Assembly (NCBI GenBank): GCA_900315675.1
Contig: OMZY01000001.1
Location: 1 to 64,000 of the forward strand
Length of the DNA: 64,000 nucleotides
DNA from: an uncultured Eubacteriales bacterium
GTDB lineage: Bacteria; Bacillota; Clostridia; Christensenellales; Aristaeellaceae
Reading direction: 5' to 3'
Positions 58,478 to 64,000 of the stretch are shown here, one piece after another (within the stretch, counting starts at the first letter, position 1; the number at the start of each line of letters is the position of its first letter). The position numbers and the translations under genes were made by a program. The notes beneath the pieces were generated by a model, which was not told the origin of the DNA, made no database searches, and saw only the letters and a program-made list of their open reading frames with translations.

Positions 58478-59941
58478 ATGGCCACGAAACGGAAAATAGC
58501 CTTTGTCGGATCCGAATGCTATCCTTTTGTAAAGACAGGCGGTCTGGGAGACGTGATGTACGCGCTGCCCAGGGCGCTGGTGACGAGAGACTGCGAGGTA
58601 CGCGTCATCCTTCCCCTGTATGCCTGCATTCCCTCGAAATATAAGGAGAAACTGGAATACAAGGGCTCCTTTATGATGGACCAGACGTCGGACGGCAGAA
58701 ATTTCTACGTCGGCATCATGGAAATGGAGATGGACGGGGTTATCTATGACTTCATCGACAACCGGGAGTTCTTTGACTGGGGTAATCCCTATACGGGACT
58801 GTGGGAGGATATTCCCAAGTACTGCTTCTTTGCCAAGGCTTCCCTGGCCATCCTGAATTACCTGGACTGGGCGCCGGACGTGATTCACTGCCACGACTGG
58901 CAGGGCAGCCTGGTTCCGCTGTACAAGCGGACGAAGTTCTGGAATTCGCCGGTGGGCAAGGCAAAGACGGTCCTGACGATCCACAACCTCCGGTTCCAGG
59001 GAATCTGCAGCATTGAACACCTGAAATACTGGTCCGGCCTGCGGGATGATCTGTTTGATTATCCAGTGCTGAAGCACAACGAGGATGAGGCCAACATGTT
59101 CAAGGGCGGCCTGGCCTTCGCGGACCGGATTACTACGGTGAGCGAAACCTACGCCCAGGAAATCCAGACACCCGCCTTCGGCGAGGGACTGGACGCCCAT
59201 CTGCGCTATCACAGCCCGCGGCTGAGCGGCATCGTGAACGGCATCGACGTGGAGCAGTGGGATCCGGAAAAGGACGCGCTGCTGGCCGCGCCCTACAACG
59301 CGGATAACGCCGTGGAGCAGAAGAAGGAAAATAAACGGGCTCTGCAGGAAAAGCTGGGGCTTGCGCAGGATGACCGGAAAATGGTGATCGGGCTGGTTTC
59401 CCGGCTGACTGACCAGAAGGGCCTGGACCTGGTGGACGCCATCTTCCCGCAGATCGTTGACGGGAATACCCAGGTGGCGGTGCTCGGCACGGGAGATCCG
59501 CGGTACGAGAGTGCCTTCCGCTGGTTTGAAGGACAGTACAAGGGCGACGTGTGCGCCTATATCAGCTATAACGAAGCGCTGGCCCACGGGATCTACGCCG
59601 GCGCGGACGCCTTCCTGGTTCCCAGCCTGTTTGAGCCCTGCGGCCTGACCCAGCTGATCGCCATGCGGTACGGCACGGTGCCTGTTGTGCGGGAAACCGG
59701 CGGACTGAAGGACACGGTGCTGCCCTTCAACGGCGACCGGAACGAAGGCAACGGATTCACCTTTGACCGCTATGACGCGAACCTGCTGCTGGAGGCGGTG
59801 AACCGGGCAAAGACCGTATTCTTCACGAACCGGGGCGCCTGGGACGAGATGGTCCGGCGGAATATGCGGAAAGACGTGAGCTGGGAACAGTCCGCGGAGA
59901 AGTATATTTCCCTTTATGACGATGTCATAAAGGGAGAATAA
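58478..59941 (+). CDS. glgA: Glycogen synthase (ADP-glucose type)
   Basis: GlgA extends alpha-1,4-glucan using ADP-glucose. The ATG at 58478 follows ACAGGAGGAG. The 487-residue GT5 protein starts IAFVGSECYPFVKTGGLGDVMYALPRAL with the KTGGLGD motif, then VIHCHDWQGSLVPLY, GLVSRLTDQKGLDL and the C-terminal PSLFEPCGLTQLIAMRYGTVPVVRETGGL (split here). No other glg gene is in the window. Its stop is followed directly by a 7-base repeat run. Confidence 0.95.
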   Translation: MATKRKIAFVGSECYPFVKTGGLGDVMYALPRALVTRDCEVRVILPLYACIPSKYKEKLEYKGSFMMDQTSDGRNFYVGIMEMEMDGVIYDFIDNREFFDWGNPYTGLWEDIPKYCFFAKASLAILNYLDWAPDVIHCHDWQGSLVPLYKRTKFWNSPVGKAKTVLTIHNLRFQGICSIEHLKYWSGLRDDLFDYPVLKHNEDEANMFKGGLAFADRITTVSETYAQEIQTPAFGEGLDAHLRYHSPRLSGIVNGIDVEQWDPEKDALLAAPYNADNAVEQKKENKRALQEKLGLAQDDRKMVIGLVSRLTDQKGLDLVDAIFPQIVDGNTQVAVLGTGDPRYESAFRWFEGQYKGDVCAYISYNEALAHGIYAGADAFLVPSLFEPCGLTQLIAMRYGTVPVVRETGGLKDTVLPFNGDRNEGNGFTFDRYDANLLLEAVNRAKTVFFTNRGAWDEMVRRNMRKDVSWEQSAEKYISLYDDVIKGE

Positions 59942-59943
59942 TG

Positions 59944-59971
59944 AATTCAGAATTCAGAATTAAGAATTCAG
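59944..59971. repeat. 7-base tandem repeat AATTCAG/AATTAAG
   Basis: AATTCAG, AATTCAG, AATTAAG, AATTCAG, starting 2 bases after the glgA stop. Confidence 0.88.
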
Positions 59972-59990
59972 AATGATTACCGATGCGGCA

Positions 59991-60045
59991 GTGAAGAGTG
60001 TACAGTTTACAGTTTGGAGTTTAGAGCTGCCGCTGACGCGGCAGC
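59991..60045. repeat. Diverse heptamers ending in a hairpin
   Basis: GTGAAGA, GTGTACA, GTTTACA, GTTTGGA, GTTTAGA (59991-60025), then GCTGCCGC-TGAC-GCGGCAGC (60026-60045), a perfect 8-bp hairpin. It sits between the AATTCAG run and the ribosome binding site of rnz. Confidence 0.8.
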
Positions 60046-60067
60046 GGCAGCAAAGGAGAAAAGACTG

Positions 60068-61009
60068 ATGCTTGAGTTTTGCACGCTGGGAACCGGCGGG
60101 ACACTGCCGATTCCCGAGCGGGCGTTATCTTCCCTCTATGTCCGGGTGAACGGGCAGAGCCTGCTGATTGACTGCGGCGAGGGAACACAGGTCGGCATCC
60201 GGCGCCTGGGATGGGGATTCCGCTGCCTGGACGGGATGCTGCTGACCCACTACCACGGAGACCACTGCACAGGCATTGCGGGACTGCTGCTGAGCCTGGA
60301 AAAAGCGGGACGGGATGAACCGTTTCATATCTGGGGTCCGAGAGGACTGAAACGCGTGGTGGAAGGACTGTGCGTGATTGTTCCGCAGCTTTCCTTCCCC
60401 GTGCTTCTGCATGAACTGCCGGCTGAGGGCGGGGAGGCGGAGCTGATCGGCCTGAAGATCAGGGCATTCCCGGTGGATCACGGCGGTATTCCCTGCTTCG
60501 GTTACCGGCTGACGCTGAACCGGAGCGCGGTTTTTGACCCGGAAAAGGCAAAGCAGCTGAACGTGCCCATGAAGGACTGGAAGCGGCTGCAGCAAGGAGA
60601 AACGGTCCATGTGGGAATGAAGAAGATCCTGCCGGGGGACGTGGCCGGCGCCGCGCGCAAAGGCATTACCCTGGTGTTTTCCACGGATACCCGTCCCTGC
60701 GAGACGCTGGAGAAAAACTGCGGGGACGCGGATCTGCTGATCCTGGAGGGCATGTACGGTACGGAAGACAAGATGCCGCAGGCCCTGAAGAATCACCATA
60801 TGCTTTTCCGGGAAGCGGCGGAGATAGCCCGGAAGACGGAGCCGGGCGGACTGCTCCTGACCCACTTCAGCACCAGCCTGGAGGATCCGGAAGAGTTTCT
60901 GCCGGAGACCAGAACGATTTTTGAAAGGACCTGGGCCGCAAAGGACGGCGAAACCGTTGTGATGCGCTACCCGGAGGGCAGGGAAAAAGCATGGATCAGT
61001 TTGTCCTGA
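60068..61009 (+). CDS. rnz: Ribonuclease Z
   Basis: RNase Z cleaves tRNA precursors 3' of the discriminator base. The ATG at 60068 follows AAAGGAG. The 313-residue metallo-beta-lactamase-fold protein starts [24 protein letters not shown] and has the zinc motif H61-Y-H-G-D-H66, then FPVDHG and a later LLTHFS. Length and the start motif fit the bacterial type. Its end overlaps uvrB by 19 bases. Confidence 0.9.
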   Translation: MLEFCTLGTGGTLPIPERALSSLYVRVNGQSLLIDCGEGTQVGIRRLGWGFRCLDGMLLTHYHGDHCTGIAGLLLSLEKAGRDEPFHIWGPRGLKRVVEGLCVIVPQLSFPVLLHELPAEGGEAELIGLKIRAFPVDHGGIPCFGYRLTLNRSAVFDPEKAKQLNVPMKDWKRLQQGETVHVGMKKILPGDVAGAARKGITLVFSTDTRPCETLEKNCGDADLLILEGMYGTEDKMPQALKNHHMLFREAAEIARKTEPGGLLLTHFSTSLEDPEEFLPETRTIFERTWAAKDGETVVMRYPEGREKAWISLS

Positions 61010-63012
61010 AGGCGCCATACGCGCCCTCCGGAGACCAGCCGCAGGCCATAGAGGCACTGGCAGCGGGAATCCGGGCCGGGCTGAAGGATCAGATCCTTCT
61101 GGGCGTTACGGGCAGCGGCAAAACCTTCACCATGGCATCGGTGATTGAAAAGGTACAGAAGCCCACCCTGGTCATAGCCCACAACAAGACGCTGGCAGCC
61201 CAGCTGTGCAGCGAGCTGAAGGCGTTTTTCCCGGACAGCCGGGTGGAATACTTCGTCAGCTATTACGACTATTACCAGCCGGAAGCATACATTGCTTCCT
61301 CCGATACCTATATCGAAAAAGACGCCTCCATCAACGATGAGATTGACCGCCTGCGCCACTCGGCCACGGCGGCGCTGCGGGAACGGAAGGACGTGATCAT
61401 CGTCGCTTCCGTCAGCTGCATCTATTCCATGGGCGACCCGAGCGAATACGAGGGGCAGATGCTCTCCCTGCGGCCGGGCATGGAATACAGCCGGACAAAG
61501 CTGATCCGGGACCTGATCGACATCCAGTATGAGCGCAACGACGTGGAATTTGACCGGGGCACCTTCCGGGTGCGGGGAGACACGATCGAAATCATTCCCG
61601 CAGGCGAAAACCAGAAAGCGATCCGGGTGGAACTGTTCGGGGATGAGATTGAACGGATTTCCGTGATTGAGGCGGTGAGCGGACACGCGCTGGCCACCCT
61701 GGAGCATGCGGCGCTTTTCCCGGCCACCCACTACGCCACGGATCCCGCCCATATGGAGGAGCACATCGGGGATATTGAAAAGGACCTGGCAAAACGTATC
61801 GCGGAGTTTGAAGCGGAGGGCAAACTGCTGGAAGCCCAGCGGATTGCCCAGCGGACCCGCTACGATATTGAAATGATGCGGGAGATCGGCTACTGCCAGG
61901 GGATTGAGAACTATTCCCGGTATTTTGACGGCCGGAAACCCGGAGACGCGCCCTATACGCTGCTGGATTACTTTACCGGGGATTTCCTGGTAATGATTGA
62001 CGAAAGCCATGTGACCGTGCCCCAGATCCGCGCCATGTACAACGGGGACCGGGCCCGGAAAAACACGCTGGTGGAATACGGATTCCGCCTGCCGTCAGCC
62101 TATGACAACCGGCCGCTGCTGTTCAACGAATTTGAAGAGCGCATCGGCCAGACTATTTTTGTGTCCGCCACGCCCGGCCCCTATGAACGGGAACGCGCAC
62201 AGCAGGTTGTGGAACAGATTATCCGGCCCACAGGCCTGCTGGATCCGGAAGTGATCCTGCGCCCGGCCACAGGGCAGGTGGACGACCTGGTGGGAGAAAT
62301 CCGCAAGGTGACGGAAAAGGGCGAGCGGGTCCTGGTAACCACGCTGACCAAGCGGATGGCGGAAAGCCTGACCGAATACCTGAAGGAACTGGACATCAAG
62401 GTGCGGTATCTGCACAGCGACATCCAGACCATCGAACGGATGGAGCTGCTGCGGGACCTGCGGCTGGGCGAGTTTGACGTGCTGGTGGGCATCAACCTGC
62501 TGCGGGAGGGACTGGACCTGCCGGAGGTTGCGCTGGTGGCCATCCTGGACGCGGACAAGGAAGGTTTCCTGCGCAGCGAAACCTCGCTGGTGCAGACCAT
62601 CGGACGGGCCGCGCGGAACGTGGACGGCCGGGTTGTGCTGTACGGCGACCAGCTGACGGAAAGCATGGCGAAGGCCATGTCCGAAACCAACCGCCGCCGG
62701 GCCATCCAGGAAGAATACAACAAAGCCAACGGAATTACGCCGGAAAGCGTCCGCAACGCGATCCGCAGCGTACTGGAAATTACCCGCCGGGTGGAGGAAA
62801 CTGCCCCGGCCGCGTTGAATGAAGATGAACGGGCCGCGCTGATGAGGAAGATTGAGGATGAGATGCTCACCGCGGCCAAGGAGCTGGAATTCGAACGTGC
62901 CGCGCAGCTGCGCGACAGATTGCTTGAACTCCGGGGCGAGGCGCCCATGAAGGACGACACCCAGAGCCGGCGGCACAGACGAAGGGAGAGAACAAGAAAG
63001 AGTGAACACTGA
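60991..63012 (+). CDS. uvrB: Excinuclease ABC subunit B
   Basis: UvrB is the damage-verifying helicase of nucleotide excision repair. The 673-residue protein has Walker [13 protein letters not shown] (about 38-49), the beta-hairpin region [11 protein letters not shown], helicase motifs ATPGPYER and [28 protein letters not shown] (split), and the C-terminal UVR domain (about 625-660) [23 protein letters not shown] that contacts UvrC. It begins inside rnz and ends 11 bases inside the following small gene. uvrA is not in the window. Confidence 0.97.
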   Translation: MDQFVLKAPYAPSGDQPQAIEALAAGIRAGLKDQILLGVTGSGKTFTMASVIEKVQKPTLVIAHNKTLAAQLCSELKAFFPDSRVEYFVSYYDYYQPEAYIASSDTYIEKDASINDEIDRLRHSATAALRERKDVIIVASVSCIYSMGDPSEYEGQMLSLRPGMEYSRTKLIRDLIDIQYERNDVEFDRGTFRVRGDTIEIIPAGENQKAIRVELFGDEIERISVIEAVSGHALATLEHAALFPATHYATDPAHMEEHIGDIEKDLAKRIAEFEAEGKLLEAQRIAQRTRYDIEMMREIGYCQGIENYSRYFDGRKPGDAPYTLLDYFTGDFLVMIDESHVTVPQIRAMYNGDRARKNTLVEYGFRLPSAYDNRPLLFNEFEERIGQTIFVSATPGPYERERAQQVVEQIIRPTGLLDPEVILRPATGQVDDLVGEIRKVTEKGERVLVTTLTKRMAESLTEYLKELDIKVRYLHSDIQTIERMELLRDLRLGEFDVLVGINLLREGLDLPEVALVAILDADKEGFLRSETSLVQTIGRAARNVDGRVVLYGDQLTESMAKAMSETNRRRAIQEEYNKANGITPESVRNAIRSVLEITRRVEETAPAALNEDERAALMRKIEDEMLTAAKELEFERAAQLRDRLLELRGEAPMKDDTQSRRHRRRERTRKSEH

Positions 63013-63160
63013 ACATAAGAGCGGTTCCAAGAGAAGCTGGCTGCCGCCGCTGCTGCTGGCGGTGCCTTACCTGGCGGTGATTTTCTACGCAGTTTACCGC
63101 CTGGGTCCCACACTGCTGCGGGTGATCAGCGTACTGATCAAGGGGACGGTGGTATCATGA
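63002..63160 (+). CDS. Small membrane protein, GTG start
   Basis: A GTG at 63002 with AAGGGAGAG about 12 bases upstream opens a 52-codon frame overlapping the uvrB stop by 11 bases and the next ATG by 4 (ATGA). The peptide is basic at the start ([12 protein letters not shown]) and has one hydrophobic helix (about 14-35, [20 protein letters not shown]) with a further hydrophobic tail. The overlaps on both sides and the composition support a real gene in the uvrB transcript. Function unknown; it may partner the next membrane protein. Confidence 0.6.
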   Translation: MNTEHKSGSKRSWLPPLLLAVPYLAVIFYAVYRLGPTLLRVISVLIKGTVVS

Positions 63161-63999
63161 AAAAGTTTTTCGCATGGTTCCTGGCCTTCCTGATGACAGG
63201 CACGCTGATCCTGTTCGGCATGTGCTTTGCGGGACAGCAGGCGATTGCGCCCGCAATGGGAGATGCAGGCGCTCCGGTCAGCGACAGCGTGATCCGGGAG
63301 GAAAAAGAACTGGTCCGGGAACGCATTACCGCCCTGGCTGAACTGTACGGCTTTTCCGCAGAACCGGTGATCGGCGCTGTGAATGAAGAGACCCTGCGGG
63401 ACCTGAACGAACAGGCTTCCCTCTGGTGGAGCAGCGTGCTGCGGGACGGCAAGGCGGGCAAAGAACTCAAATGGGACACCACGGAACTGGAAAAGATTCT
63501 GGAGGCTGATCCCGCCGCGCAGGAGAATCCGGAGGAAGCCGGATATTTTGCCGCCACGGTGGCCGAAGAGATACACAAAAGCATCGTGAACATGGTGCTG
63601 CCCATGCGCCAGATTGTGATCAGCCTGGGGCTGCAGGAAGCGGGAAAACGGGCAGATCTGGTGAACCTGATTGAATTCTTCCTGGGAACACCCTGGACGA
63701 TGCTGGGGCTGTCCCTGCTGATTGCCGGACTGATCGCGCTGATTGCGGGCAGGCCGATGCGCCGGAGCCTGCGCTACATCGGATCCGCCCTGGGCGCGGC
63801 TGCCATCGTGATCCTGGCGCTGGCGGTCATTTATATGCGGGCGGGAATCCTGCCGATGATCCGGGAGGCTTCCGCAGGACTGACCGTGCAGTATCAGAGC
63901 ATGGTCAACGGCACGATGGTGCAGACCGGACTCCTTGCGGCAGTAATGGCCGCGGGCTGCGTGATCTGCCTGTTCGCAAGCCGGGAGAAAAAAGCATGA
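63157..63999 (+). CDS. Membrane protein of unknown function
   Basis: The 280-residue protein starts with a hydrophobic helix (about 4-28, likely a signal anchor), then an extracellular helical domain (30-165), then three membrane helices (about 178-197, 207-230, 255-275). No known family is recognised. It overlaps the 52-residue gene by 4 bases. The stop lies one base from the window end, so the gene is complete. It appears to be the last visible member of the rnz-uvrB run. Confidence 0.65.
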   Translation: MKKFFAWFLAFLMTGTLILFGMCFAGQQAIAPAMGDAGAPVSDSVIREEKELVRERITALAELYGFSAEPVIGAVNEETLRDLNEQASLWWSSVLRDGKAGKELKWDTTELEKILEADPAAQENPEEAGYFAATVAEEIHKSIVNMVLPMRQIVISLGLQEAGKRADLVNLIEFFLGTPWTMLGLSLLIAGLIALIAGRPMRRSLRYIGSALGAAAIVILALAVIYMRAGILPMIREASAGLTVQYQSMVNGTMVQTGLLAAVMAAGCVICLFASREKKA

Positions 64000-64000
64000 A

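Overview
The window looks like a chromosomal segment of an anaerobic Gram-positive bacterium of the class Clostridia. It has moderately high GC, TTGACA/TATAAT-type promoters, strong AGGAGG ribosome binding sites, and Firmicutes gene sets such as murB-rapZ-whiA, a YhaM-type exonuclease, a YtrA-type GntR/ABC operon and PotABCD. A GH43 glycosidase and many secreted peptidoglycan-binding proteins would suit a gut or rumen organism. That placement is inference and no rRNA gene is present to test it. No tRNA, rRNA, CRISPR array, prophage or intact insertion sequence was seen.

Layout. 1-870: the 3' end of ftsH, a decayed gene with in-frame stops and a remnant of a low-molecular-weight protein tyrosine phosphatase. 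840-5560: a thiamine operon (thiW-thiM-thiE-thiD-thiC) behind a promoter, a TPP riboswitch, a terminator and a further structured leader. 5610-9533 (minus): Nudix, HAD phosphatase, pyrE, Nudix and the CCA-adding enzyme. 9741-13227 (minus): GH43, VanZ-like, two GNATs and an alkylated-DNA methyltransferase. 13443-15538 (plus): a membrane protein, a nucleoside phosphorylase and a cupin. 15502-18965 (minus): EamA exporter, an orphan 369-residue protein, TauE/SafE and an AraC regulator. 19114-27159: GNATs, two peptidoglycan-binding proteins, a YtrA-like GntR/ABC operon, a P-loop kinase and a serine hydrolase. 27333-30225: two membrane proteins and an M20 peptidase. 30448-34431: an SH3-like secreted protein, fumC, and alaX with a small partner. 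34486-35586 (minus): secG and an FCD-type GntR. 35810-40621: murB-rapZ-whiA and a large membrane protein. 40743-51596: a coiled-coil protein, rplI, dnaB, yhaM-like, a lipoprotein, a giant SdrD-B repeat protein and an L,D-transpeptidase. 51788-58227 (minus): potA-potB-potC-potD, trpS and a Sel1-repeat protein. 58478-63999: glgA, rnz, uvrB and two membrane proteins, one only 52 residues and GTG-started.

The most unusual feature is a repeat system spread through the intergenic spaces. Runs of 7-base units (ATGAATT/CTGAATT/GTGAATT, ATGAAGA, GTGAAGA and others, in strict 7-base register) sit exactly at gene ends, where they supply or abut stop codons, and twice supply a start codon. At three loci (30186-30390, 32840-32980, 51598-51756) the same kind of 7-base word (RTGAATT or RTGATAT) separates a series of different, mostly perfect hairpins, nearly all with 3-base loops. 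The simple runs and the hairpin arrays therefore look like two forms of one element. Other points worth attention are a spermidine-type PotA whose TOBE domain is split by two tandem 74-residue beta-type repeats, a three-gene DUF5058/membrane/M20 peptidase module, a promoter nested in a terminator hairpin, and operator-like palindromes on the promoters of both GntR regulators.
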